A DNA stretch of 64,000 nt from Sipunculus nudus (lineage: Eukaryota > Annelida > Sipuncula > Golfingiida > Sipunculidae). The stretch is from positions 27,575,058 to 27,639,057 of the forward strand of contig CM049310.1 of the NCBI GenBank assembly GCA_026874595.1, given 5' to 3'. Within the stretch, counting starts at the first letter, position 1. The number at the start of each line of letters is the position of its first letter. The translations under genes and the position numbers were made by a program. Under the pieces are notes generated by a model. It worked only from the letters and a program-made list of their open reading frames with translations. It ran no database searches and was not told the origin of the DNA. Shown piece by piece: positions 12,691-24,265 of this stretch.

Positions 12691-13060
12691 ATATGGTAAC
12701 GCCTCCGTTCGATTGTCCGTCATTCCGTCCGTCCGTCTGTCCGTCCCGGATTGCCTTGAGGATCAATTTCCGCCAAACCGTTTGACCACAACCTTTCATC
12801 TTTCACATATGACTCACCCACCCATGGATGAAGAACCCTCTCGGTTTTGAGGTGACGGGGTCAAAGGTCACAGCCACAGGACACATTTCTTGAAAAAGCT
12901 TGTGGATCCATTTTAAGCCAATCCAATTGACCAAAACCTTTCATCTTGCAAATATGGCTCATACACCAAAGGATAAAAAGCCCTATCGATTATGAGGTCA
13001 CGGGATCAAAGGTTATGGGAACAAGGCCCACTTCTTGGAAAAGCTTGTTTTCCTCATAAT
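12690..13060. repeat. Dispersed repeat with GTCC-rich head and two tandem units of about 146 bp
   Basis: A GTCCGTC-rich head (12713-12748) is followed by two units, each with ACCNNAACCTTTCATCTT, CATA(C)NCCN(A)GGAT, GTCA(A)AGGT and TTCTTG(A/G)AAAAGCTTGT (starts near 12785 and 12930). The layout resembles invertebrate elements with internal tandem units of about 150 bp. The family assignment is open. Confidence 0.6.
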
Positions 13061-13107
13061 TTAATTTAATCGTATTTTCCTTTTTTATGCATCTCCCGCT
13101 TTCACTA

Positions 13108-14183
13108 ATGCTACGGTCACAAATCACTAAATGCCGCCTGCCGGCGTGGTAACTGCCAGTTTTCACTAAAATTCGTCAGGTGGCAGCTCGGTGGCAGGCA
13201 CAATCGGCAGGCGGCAGTCGGCATTTTAGACGCCGCCAGGACGCCGCTGAAATTTTAAGAAAAAGTTAAAATTCTGTCTGCCACCGGCCGATTTTTTCCA
13301 ATTATGCCAGTCGTCAGGTCGCCGGCCGGGCGCATTTCGAAGTCGCGCGGTGGCTATCAAGCGGCAGGCAGGCAGCAGCGCGATTTTAATTCGGTCGTGA
13401 GGCTCGAGGTCCTTCAAACTTCGGCCGGCGATCGGTAGGATGTAACTGCCACTCTCTAGCATCCGGCCTGCTGCCGTTATGCTACCGACATGCCACCGTA
13501 CGATTTCAAAATATCTGCCGGCGGCAGGGCGGAGATTGAAAGGCAGCTGGGAGGCGGCTGTCGGTGTTGGTAGGTGGCAGGACGGCGATCTGCCGATTGC
13601 AGACGCCCGGACCCCTGAATATAAATCCGAGGCCATCCACCATACAACATACTCGCTTTGGGGCTGGCGCCTTGTCCTTTCCCTTGCCTTTAGGGGGCAT
13701 CTTGTTGGAAGGAAATGGTTGATAATAATGGTTGATGTAAAATGGTTGATAATAAATGGTTGATGGTACACTTTGTAGTGATACGAGAGCAATCTAGGTT
13801 TATATATCCAACCGGGAACCAGACTGCCGCCGTCAGATTATCGGGCGGGCGCCGGCCGGTGGCAATTAGAACGCCCGATCGTTGACCGGTGGCAGGTGTA
13901 AATGGCCGGTGTCCGCCAGGTCACCGGGAGGTGGCAGGTAAAATCTGACGGCTGCCGGCCTGTCGCCTAACTGCCACCGGCCAACACCCTGATGACGTCA
14001 CACATCCCCTCGAACTTAGACACTGCCTTGGGCCGCCCGGAGCCCGTCAGGCGGCCTTTTACTGGCAGTTATTTATGACCACTCGCACCGATTTGCATAA
14101 AATCGGCCGGCGGCATGTAACTTTAAGAATCCGCCGATGTCTAAAAATCGGCAGGCGGCAGTTTCACATTGTGACCGTAGCAT
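13108..14183. mobile_element. GC-rich non-autonomous DNA transposon flanked by TA
   Basis: Terminal inverted repeats: ATGCTACGGTCACAA at 13108 onward and its exact reverse complement ending at 14183, continuing inward imperfectly to TGCCGCCTGCCG. TA lies on both sides (13106-13107 and 14184-14185). The interior is built from degenerate CGGCAGGCGGCAG-type words on both strands and is far richer in GC than its surroundings. The open frames inside (for example minus 13226-13792) follow from this composition and show no transposase features. A TA target site fits Tc1/mariner-type mobilisation, among others. Confidence 0.8.
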
Positions 14184-14185
14184 TA

Positions 14186-16886
14186 ATAAAGTATTGTTGG
14201 TTCATATTTCAGTAAGTACTTACTGTACAAATAAAAAGAAAGTTGTAGTTTCCTTGGCAACATGTCATGCTGGTAAACGGTTTATGTTACTTCTTGCCAA
14301 TATGGTATAGCCAAAGTTTATACAGAAAACCCGATCTTGTTAGATTATACTTGCGTTACAAAATCCGACATAATTGAGATTTCTTTGCAAAAACTACTTC
14401 TATTATCCGGTTTTATCTGGACTAAAATCTAGATAGCTCAGACGATTTCCCTAGAATTTGGCCCACTAAATTCTCATTCCCAAAAACAGCATTATCCATA
14501 AATTTTGCCTGTCTTTGAAAACCTTTTTTTTAAATTTACTACATGTTGAACACGTTAAATAGTGTTCAGTCTTTGACAACTTACACTCACACCCTCCTTG
14601 CTCACACTTAGGGAATTTATAATTTAACAATTGACCACTTTGAAAAAAAATATACTAATGATGGTACTAATACACTCCTATCACATCTTCTTATATTTGT
14701 TTTTAGATTTTTTTTTATCTGTACCTGTTTAAGATTAGCATAATGGCGTAAACGTACTTTAATCGCCACCTTTTGCTTTTCACTGGAAACCTTTTTGTAC
14801 CTTTTTTAAACATAATTGAAATTTCTCGACTTATAAGAACAATTCGTATGTCTCCTTTTTAATGTTCATTTCAGAAAAATGTATCAAATTTGGCAGTACT
14901 GATGTGCTTTACAACATTTTTTTTCGATTTTACGCACGCTTGCCATGGTTAAGTCATTAAAGCTGGCGTTTACAGGGTCTAGCCGAGGACGGCATGTCAC
15001 AGACATTATTGGACTAATCTGAAACATCCTGGCCCCGTGGGTCTAGCTTTGTTGTCTAGACTGCTATTGACGAGCGTATTCCCCGTTAGCATACAGTGTT
15101 TGGGATACAAATACTGAATCATCTCAAAACTCATTAAATCCTTCTTGGTATGAGTCCAATACCTCCACCAAATTTGATCTTTGTTATTGCTATGAATATG
15201 TTTATCATGCCTCAGATACACAATCCGATTGACCAACGTTTTAATATTTTCTCACAAAATTTAATCAGCTCTTCTTTTCCGCTATACCCCGACCCATCCA
15301 AAATTTATATGTACATGTATCACGTAAAGACACAGATACAATAGTAATCTGCGCCTAATTCTGATTGGATAAATAATATTCAGTGCAATAGCATCACTAC
15401 ATATATTCCAAATTAGTCGCTTAGAACCAGAACTGGCTGACGGGTTGTTTCATTTCGGTCGGCACTATGGAAACGAAAAAAGGTTGACAAACAGTTTTGC
15501 TTCATAAAATAGGGAAACCCAGATCTAATATATTATCAAAATATGTGCCATCATTGTAAAAGATAACATATACAAACATATCTAGATACACTTTTTTTGT
15601 CATTTGCCGTAATATTTACTTATAATTACCCATTAATATGGCAACAAAAAGCAGAGTCGTTTGATCAGACATATTTTGAATATATTTATTTATCTCTCTT
15701 GCGCAGTGGGGCCCTTAGAGGTCGCAAGAATGTCTTTGCAAGTAACCGGCTATATTGAAATTAATTTATCAGTGCCATTTGTGTTTTGACACAAAGCATT
15801 TTTATATCACACAAATTACACTAGATTTTCTATCTGTTGTTAAAAATTGTCCTTAACATAAGGATTCTACTATGACGCCATTTATATGATATTTCATGTT
15901 TACTCTTTGTGGCCGACTGAATTAAGTTAATCAAATTTCAATTTAATTTCTTGAAAGAAATGCCATTGTTAGTTGCGGCAATAAACTAGTATTATGTTAT
16001 GGCCATGATTCTCCCTCTTTTTATTTATGATTTATATTTTGAAATATATTTATGCTTAATTACCCGATTGAAAAATATATAAAAAATATCCAGTCGAAAG
16101 TAGGTATTGGCTAAAAAAAACATGAGTATTACCTTAACAGTGAGGTTTAATACCTTTACCAATACCTTTCAGTGACTGAATAATGCAATCAGACAAATGA
16201 TTCAAAAGAAACCAACATTATTTGACAACCGGTCGCATTTGTATTCTTAACAGTGATAATATCCAGTCGAAGAACACAGAAAATTTACAAAGAAATTATG
16301 AAATTCGTAAAGAATTAAATTAATATTTATCAGTAGACTATATATGGGTAAATGAGTGTATGAAACAGGGTTTGTTTAAATGCATTCGATTACAGATGCC
16401 TCTGCAAATATCGCATTTGCATTTAAATGCAGAGCCTAAATCATTTGATTTTTCCGATGCAAATATAGTTCAGATGTCATATCTCAGAACCTTAATCATA
16501 AAAAATAGCCCGTCAGTGAATGAACATTTTCGTCTCATTTCGCCGGAAATTAAATGTGCTGTTGAAGAAAGAATTTTCCCCCGAGGTTATACAGTTATTT
16601 AGTGTGATCCATCAGAGGACACGGGCACTTTCTACACTTAAGTGGGCGGAGACTGTCAATAATTGGTAAGTCTTGAGTAGTGTCTTTTGTACCATCAGAG
16701 AATCCCATCATCCACTGACAATTCTTTTCCTTTGTGTTCAAACGGGAGGGAATTCTATATATAGAACAGTAGAAAATAACATAAAATGAAAAACTTTATC
16801 CTTGATTGCTTTTAGTTAAATTATGCCTAAAAAACAAGCAGGGATAAGTAGCAAAAATTAGGCACAAAGTTGGAATTATGCAGCCT
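14186..16886. other. No gene seen
   Basis: AT-rich non-coding DNA. The plus frame at 16360-16602 has no recognisable domain or splice support. Confidence 0.6.
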
Positions 16887-16890
16887 TTAA

Positions 16891-17371
16891 AAGGACATAA
16901 TCAGGAGAAATAGTATGCCTTTTCCTTCACACTATCAGTTTAGCTTTACTTTATACAAAACTGCCCCACCAAAACCATCCCAGGACACGGTCTCAGTACC
17001 TCCCTTTGAGCTGTTTAACACTTTGTTATGGTTTTGTGTGTTTGTAAACACAGTTCACGTGTGTCTGTTTACAATAACAAGGCCGCGGATGCGATGTTTC
17101 AGCCAGCGGGAACATGTATTATATTTTTGAGGCCAAGTCAATCAAAGCATCTCCTGATTGACATATATTTTGGCCTAGGCGGTGCACGAAGTCCCTTGCG
17201 CTGAGTTGTTGTTGACACCTGGGATCGCGCCCGCTCCACTGTTTTTAACACTCGTGTACAGGAATAAACCAACGGTTTCAGTGCAAAACTTTGGCAGGTA
17301 CCAATTTATTTCAAAGAGAAGATGCTATTTTTCATGTTAATTTAACATGCTTTTTAGGTGATTGGGCCCCT
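16891..17371. mobile_element. TTAA-flanked MITE, copy 1
   Basis: Bounded by TTAA at 16887-16890 and 17372-17375. Inverted termini are AAGGACATAATCA on the left and AGGGGCCCAATCA on the right (opposite strand). Shares most of its length with 33735-34208, including AATAACAAGGCCGCG-type and GATCGCGCCCG(C/G)TCCAC segments. No coding capacity. TTAA with AGGG termini fits Kolobok better than piggyBac, which usually starts CCC. Confidence 0.82.
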
Positions 17372-17470
17372 TTAATGACGAAACCTGAATTCATTTCAAA
17401 ACAAAGAACCGGACTTTATACTATTTTCAGGTCTGGAGTCCAATTAGCGGATACAATGTTGAGTTTAGCT

Positions 17471-17488
17471 GGGGGGGGGGGGGGGGGC
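17471..17488. repeat. Poly-G run
   Basis: An uninterrupted G-run of about 17 bases; short open frames across it encode Gly or Pro runs and are artefacts. Confidence 0.9.
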
Positions 17489-17969
17489 ATTAGGGTGTCT
17501 AGAAATGCGGTCAGGTTCAGGCGACTTGTTTCTGCGTTTCGATACCATATACCGTGATCTACGAGACACCTTGTACGGACGCGTGCGGACGTGATTTTGA
17601 TGTGCGTCCATGTACACGTTTTGTAAGTGCGGTTTATCTCTTTCACTGTTACAAATTGCCATCCTGAGATTACAACTTCTGCACAATCAGGAAGATATTA
17701 TTATAATTGCTACAACTTACATAGTGCTGAGCAATAAAAAGTACACTTGTACCACTGGACACTAGCTTCAATTGGCTATTCTAATACAGAGGGTTCCAAA
17801 TATTGATAAACTAAGCATTATTCTCAAGCACTTTATGGGAATACAAATTCTTTATTCGTTTTCGACCTGAAGGGACAGGTCATTTCAGTTTTGTTAATGT
17901 AATTGACCAGAGGCGCATGCTACCATTTACCATAGACATAACGATGGTGAGTGGATGTGGATATATATA

Positions 17970-18085
17970 TCTAACCTCTATAATGTGGTCACCCTTGGGA
18001 CTGGGCCACACTGCCCACTTTATAGAGGTGTCCACTATATAGAGGTAACAGTTGACACTTCCAGTGCTGCCACCTACTCTGAAAA

Positions 18086-18128
<43 letters not shown>

Positions 18129-19068
18129 CGTTTGTGATAACAGATATCGATGGACATAACCTACAAGCATTGATCCTGTGATTCAAATCTGTAAAATATT
18201 TTGATAAGTTACCCAATGCATCCTTAAATATACCATACTGTTCTACAAACTTTTTCTGAGACGAGGCACTCAGAATCTTTGAACAGATCACATTTAAGGC
18301 TATGCAAGAACTTTATATTTCAGTTTAATTGACATTTTTAAGTGCATAGTAACAGTGAATATGACACAGGATGAATGTGAATGATCAGTGTTTAGTGCTG
18401 ATCATTAAGTACAACTGCTATTTGCTCTGGATCAGGGGGACCTTACCCTGTTACCTCATGTCAGAGTACCAAGTAATTTGCTGAATTAACAGGCGTCCAC
18501 TCATGGTATTAACTCTAGCAGTTTCTTTGCTTCGCCACTTCAAGTCTATAGTGACACTCAGATCAAAGTATGCTTATCTGTCCAATATGAATGGCTACTT
18601 AGTGGTACATTCATTGCTGGCTATAAACCATCACCAGGGCTGGGCTGTGGTTTGACACATCATGTGCAGGCACCTGTCTAATAAGTAAGCATGTATCCCA
18701 AGCCTAGCCTTGAGACAAGAAGTCTCTTATTATGATTATGCAATCAGAATGTAATACACCTTTGATCTTTGACTGTTCGATAATTATCATTAAAAGTTGA
18801 AATATGAATATTTAATAATTAACGGTTATTCTGATTGCTAATGGTTACAAATTTACAATAGATAAACTCTGAAAGTTTAAATAGGAAGATACTTAAACTG
18901 GGAAAATCGATGAAGTGCCAACATAAGCAATGCATTAGTGCCAACTTTACAGAATATGGAGGTGCCAACATTAGTTAAACACAATAAAGAGAAAAAAATG
19001 GGACTGCCCAAAGTGCCCTATGTATAGAGAGCCCACTTATATGGAGGTGCCCACTAAGAGAGGTTCGA
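17970..19068. mobile_element. AACCTCTA-ended DNA element
   Basis: The left end reads TCTAACCTCTATAATGTGG, then CCCTTGGGACTGGGCCAC, then TATAGAGGTGTCCACTATAT. The right end, reverse-complemented, reads TCGAACCTCTCTTAGTGGGC. Internal subterminal copies of (T)ATAGAGGTG(T/C)CCACT point both ways. AACCTCTAT...GGACC...ATAGAGGTGTCC termini recur in many invertebrate genomes (recalled, not checked). Its interior holds a (TA)n(TG)n tract. Confidence 0.65.
18086..18128. repeat. (TA)n(TG)n microsatellite
   Basis: About ten TA then about twelve TG dinucleotides. Confidence 0.95.
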
Positions 19069-19191
19069 CTTTATATATAAACCCGGCGATCGTCAGGTCT
19101 GAGGTAGCGAAAAGGACCGGTATGTAAGTACAAAATAACATGCTCTACACATAGTATCAAGCACTTTAGCTGGACTCGATATAACTTCACA

Positions 19192-19195
<4 letters not shown>

Positions 19196-19257
<62 letters not shown>
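19196..19257. repeat. (AT)n microsatellite
   Basis: About 30 dinucleotides, directly upstream of a LINE fragment. Confidence 0.95.
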
Positions 19258-19258
<1 letters not shown>

Positions 19259-19261
19259 CTG

Positions 19262-19712
19262 CTCAAACAGCTCCATTGGCTTCCCGTCAAGTACCGCTTA
19301 CAATACAAAAATTGCTGTTTTTGCTTACCGCCATTTTGATGACTCACTTCCATCATATTTGTCTGAAAAAAAAATAATAATAACCTATCGGCCTTTGCGT
19401 ACGCAGCGCCGATAATTTTTAAGTACCAAAGTGTAATATGAAAGTAAGTGAACGTTCCTTCCGTTTCATAGCCCCAAAAGTTAGGAATTCACGTAGAAAA
19501 TCTCAAATTCTTGTATCATTTAAAACTAATATAAAACGTATCTCTTTCGGCAAGCTTTTGGTAATTAATATGGATAATTTTTTTTCTTTGGTCAGGCATA
19601 GGGAGTAGATTTACATGAAATGTATGTGGATATGTGTGTGTGAGTTGCGCTGTGAGTCCGACCATCGGAGAATTGGCGCGGTATAAATACTATATATTAT
19701 TATTATTATTTA
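19262..19712 (+). mobile_element. LINE 3' fragment (CR1/jockey-like), broken
   Basis: The translation opens with QLHWLPVKYRLQYK, the hallmark of the C-terminal tail of many non-LTR reverse-transcriptase ORFs. After frame breaks, ERSFRFIAPKVRNS and SFKTNIKRISF follow. The 3' end GGAGAATTGGCGCGGTATAAATAC and a (TTA)n tail (19697-19712) are typical of 5'-truncated LINE copies. It is dead. Confidence 0.8.
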
Positions 19713-20294
19713 ACTCATCGGCGTATGAGGTGACTGAATTTCAACTGCTGTAGAACGATCGTTTCATTTTTGCACGGTTGGGTAACTTTGCTCCATGTCG
19801 ACATGTGGAATCTATTTTAGAACGATTGTTAAGTCGGTTCTTTTGCTTAGTGTTTATTATCACTCATTTCTCGGTTATGCACAAGAAGCATGTCATATTA
19901 GTTTATGGTAGGACTCACTGGTTTGTCTACCAAGGATCGTATACATGTTTTGTGAGTTATGTTCGTTTGAATGGCTCTGAGCTTGAAGTGATGTTTTGAA
20001 ATAGCTTCCTGCCATGTCCATGTAAGTTATCTCTATATCGTTGGTATGTTTAGAGTTTGCTCGGTACACAATGGATGTCGTTGTGTGGATGTTATTTGTC
20101 GCCATTGGGAAATTATATTTTTGTGTTGTGGTTTTGGTTTATAGACTTGACGTTCTTTACAAAATCTGCTAATTTTCAAATTCTTGTTTGAGTTTTGGAA
20201 AATGTTTGACTACGGGCTTCAAAGATATTTTGTCGACATTTATCTTTACCATCACACTATATGGTGGGTTACACTACATGATGTTCCTCAGAGA
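19713..20294. other. No gene seen
   Basis: No coding exon or clear element recognised. Confidence 0.55.
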
Positions 20295-20366
20295 CATCCG
20301 TGGACTGTGAACCAGGGACCTTCCATCCTAGGTCAAGCGCCATGACCACTACAAGCTACCTCCGCC
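20295..20366 (-). mobile_element. tRNA-derived SINE head, minus strand
   Basis: On the minus strand, box-A-like TAGCTTGTAGTGG and box-B-like GGTTCACAGTCC are separated by about 35 nt, with GGTCCCT before box B as in the 9.8 kb copy. Degenerate, with no intact cloverleaf. Confidence 0.5.
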
Positions 20367-20624
20367 CTGCTAAAGGTGTATAGGATTGATAAAACCCAGG
20401 AATGTTTTGTTCGTGTCATTTAGTGATTTACCACAGGTCAGTTGTTCCAGTTTCTTAGTTTTTTCAGCTGGTTCATCGGACGATATGCCAGTACAACTTA
20501 GCTCCTCATATCGATTACTTATATCACTTCCATGTATTTGATCCACATGTTATTAATACCCACAATTTTTATCTAATGGACGGGATTAGATTGACCATAA
20601 GGAGTGCATTTTACTCTCTTTTCA

Positions 20625-20695
20625 AGTAAGCCCCTCCGCCGTAGCTATGGGGAGCTTATTGCGGTTGATGAGTTGATATTGATATTGATATTTGG
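20625..20695 (+). repeat. Possible retroelement tail with (GATATT)n
   Basis: A GC-richer segment, GTAAGCCCCTCCGCCGTAGC and onward, ends in TTGATATTGATATTGATATT, a short hexamer tail like a retroelement 3' end. No coding part is seen. Confidence 0.35.
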
Positions 20696-21490
20696 GTCCA
20701 CATGTTTGAGGGGCTCCAGGGATATAAAAAAGGGAGCTAAAGGGAACAGGAACCCACATATGGATTACGGCAACTTGACCTGAGCCCGAATGGTTTCTAC
20801 TTTTACAACTTGATCAGACAAATAATCCGGCGCTTGGCCATGTAAACATTTGAAAAGCTATTTTGAAATTGATTCGTGAGTTTATCGGGAGCCAATGCAG
20901 ATCCTTCACCACATTTTAAACATGGTCAAACCAAGATAAATGATAATTACATATTTTTACAGACTGGGTGCACACGGTCTCACAGCAACATCGGTGTATA
21001 AAAAATAAAGCTCAGATTACTTACTTCATCATTTTGCTTTATAACAGCATTATTTAATTTCATTAATGTAAACTATATCAAATTAACCAATACACCCTTT
21101 ATATATTTGTTTAATACAGAATTTGGTTTCGGTAGTGACGTGCATTATCCAAGTCTTGAGCAAAGTTTATCCATGCAAGTAAGTATGTGGATGTATAGAG
21201 GATAACAGAGATGAAAGAATAGAAAAAAAATATATGTGAATATGTGTAAAAGGAACAGTTCTATATAAATTGCCCTTTACAGGCTTGAAAATATTTAATT
21301 TTGGCGCTTTAAATTCGTAATCAGTTATAAAAAAAATATCGCGAACAAAGCAGGCTAATTAATGTAAAAAATTCTACTTTAAAACATATTTTCACCTTTT
21401 AGTCAAATACTATTTTAAGTATGTTACATGTATTTGTTTATTATGCGCAGGATTTTACATAGCTTAACATGTGCTTGACATTCTGATTCG
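20696..21490. other. No gene seen
   Basis: Non-coding AT-rich DNA leading up to the putative LTR. Confidence 0.55.
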
Positions 21491-22173
21491 TGTTAGGCGC
21501 AAGCCCTGTGGGTTGCTATCGGAACCGCACTGGTTGAACTCTGGCATGCTCGGAGAGAGTAAACACACAGCGCGTTCGTTGTGTTCTAAAAGTTTCGAGA
21601 TTGTACTTTGAAGGTTCCTGGCTAGAAGTTTCTGGGTGAAAAAGCTATAAATAGGGGCTGTGTTTAGAGACGGGATGAAGGAAAAATACCAGCTGGCATG
21701 AAAGGGTGCGACTTTCTCGTCAGTCTTGGGACCTACTCAGATAATTGCATAGTTACAGATATTCTACGGACTTTATACAGAATTTATACAGATTTTATAC
21801 AGATTGAATTCAGTATGCCATTGGGATTTAACCTGAACTTCACTTCTGAATTACAGAAGAATATCTTCGAGATTTAATTGGACTATTCACCGGGAAGATT
21901 TACTTGAACTGTTCACGTGGATTATTTGTTGGACTGTGACAGTTGTGGTATCCAGAAATCAAAGCCTAGGATCCGGACTATGGTGAAATACATTTTTATT
22001 GTTGTTATGTGTTAAATACTGTGTAATTGTATTGATTTAGTGCATTGTAATGTAAGGATTATTCTAAGAATAAGTTACAATTATTTGTTAAAAATAAAAC
22101 TGATTTCTTTATTCGTTCCCCTAGACATTTCACGCTGCCTAGTGTTGCGGAATCTGATTTTCCCCCCGTAACA
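21491..22173 (+). mobile_element. Probable solo LTR
   Basis: A 683 bp segment starts TGTTA and ends TAACA, the short inverted TG...CA ends of LTRs. It carries a TATA box (TATAAATA, 21646-21653) about 155 bp from its start and AATAAA at 22094-22099, giving a U3-R-U5 order. No second LTR, primer-binding site or gag-pol is nearby. Flanking 5 bp do not match, so either the ends are slightly off or the site has decayed. Confidence 0.5.
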
Positions 22174-23600
22174 AATATTTATGCTCGTCACGCTTACGTG
22201 ATCTGTTATTATTAGGTTCCGTAACAAGTGTTAATTTTTTATGGTTCACAGATACACATTCAATTGTCAATCGAAAATTGAATGGAATTCTCTATTAAAT
22301 TCAGTGATGAGCATCAAAGCACTGGTGTAACGACACAAGAATGATGAGACATTATATTTTCAGGTCAGATTTTATTGATAACAGTAAACACAGCATGGGG
22401 AGTTGACAAGTTTGAATGTGTACATCAACTGATCATCATCATATGTATATATAATGGTATTAAATTCCCATATATCAAGTAGGAACATCTTCAGTCTATG
22501 ATAATTAACAGGAAATTTTATCATTACAAAAGTCATTTTTATTCAGATGCTAGATATACAATATGTTTTACTCAGTTAACATGCGAGAAGAAATCTGACC
22601 TATTAGCTTATAGAAAAAAAAATGAAAAAACATAGACTTACGATTTTATTATAAGATCTCCCTTGGCACATTTTATTGTCTTTAAAATAACGTTTATTTT
22701 AGAACTCTTCCTGAAAAGTATTGCCGAAACAGGCTGCCAAGGTGCGTTAAAACTACAGAGTAAGAAGTGCAGTGCTCTTAAGTATGTCGACCTTAACCGG
22801 CGTGTATTAAGCCACCCACGCAAAAATACAATTATCATATTTTATGGTACAAAAAATAAAATCTTGCTGCTTATTGATACAAGACCGTGAACGCCCGCCT
22901 GTCTCCCTGAGTGGGACGTCAAACTTCTGAATAAACTTAATATACACTGATAACATATTTATATGTCGGCTATATGTATGTAGAGTAAACAGTAACACGT
23001 ACAAACATCTGACTAATAAAGACTAGTTTTATATCGTATGTCACAAAAGAAACAACATATTATAAAAAAATAAGTACTCCTTGTGCCCCATAATGTAAAT
23101 GCAGCCATCAGAAATCCTGATATTTATAATTAAGTAAAGCTCAAAGGTCCTTGCAACAACCAGGTAAACGTCTCAGATAAATCGCCTTTAGTAAAATGCA
23201 TGCAACATTTTTCCAAAATATCAGTCATGGCAATTTACTGAGATTCATACCTTCCTATATTAAATTTTAATACATTTCAAATTAATTATGTCAATTACAT
23301 GGCTTCTTTAAATCTCAAAGAAACCACCACGGTATGTGCAGCAAACTATTCATAATCCATAAACATATACTGAAGTGTAATTATTGAAATAAATAACGTG
23401 TTAAACCCAGCTTAAACAGGGCGTGGGATTCTATTATCCTCTATATTATACATTAGGGTAAGTGCTTGCTGCAAATAATTTATTTAAAAATACAAGTTAA
23501 CTTATAAGTACGCTAGCTGAGATCATAGAAGTATAAAACATTCAAAACGAATAAAACTAAATAATGTCCACGTATATTTATAATGGACAGCGTCAAAGTT
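22174..23600. other. No gene seen
   Basis: AT-rich. Frames at 22638-22890 have no recognisable domain. Confidence 0.6.
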
Positions 23601-23604
23601 TTGC

Positions 23605-24265
23605 TGACACGGAGACTGATTGGAACATCCAGTCAACGGGAAGACCAATGTCATTTAATTTTTATCACTCTCCAATCGAGCACTAGCGAATAATTTAGGG
23701 GGGAGACGACCAGATAAATTTAAATTTGTGTTAAACGGCCGGCTGACTGTTACATATAGCGTGACCTTAGCAAATAGAACACCCGAGGCCGGGTTTCTTC
23801 AAGATCGGCGGACTTCCATGTTAAATAAATTCTGATTGACATTTAGTGAGATGGCTGGTTCCTGTTTACAAGCAAATTAAGTTTCATTATACAAGATTTT
23901 TTGTTGCTATTGCTGTTTTTAGATTTAGATGGGATTAGTTCCTAAAACACGGCGAAATCGATAACAATCAAGACCTACTAAATAAGGATCTACTACAGCT
24001 GTGACGAAACCGATTCATGACGGAAATATGAACAATTTAGACGATGGACTTTCCATTAGTGTGCAACGATTTTTAAAGGACCCATAAGGTAAATAGGTTA
24101 GGGAAACCAGCTTATGAAAAGGCCACGTTCATTTAATTAATATTTATTACTCTAAAATCTGACACCAGCCAATAATTTATTAGAGGAATGTAGGTAAACA
24201 TATGTTTAAACTGGCGGTTGACTGTAACGAAGCGTGACTTGTAGCACAACTGAAGTTGGGTCATA
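23605..24265 (+). repeat. Diverged tandem duplication, two units about 465 bp apart
   Basis: TTCATTTAATT...AT(C/T)ACTCT, then AATAATTTA, then TTAAAC(G/T)GGC(C)GG(C/T)TGACTGT and GCGTGAC appear in the same order near 23645-23770 and 24128-24235. Non-coding, and clearly diverged. Confidence 0.55.

Noticed and set aside
13226-13792. 188-codon open frame on the minus strand
   Set aside because: A product of the stop-poor GC-rich transposon; no domain, and both strands are open there.
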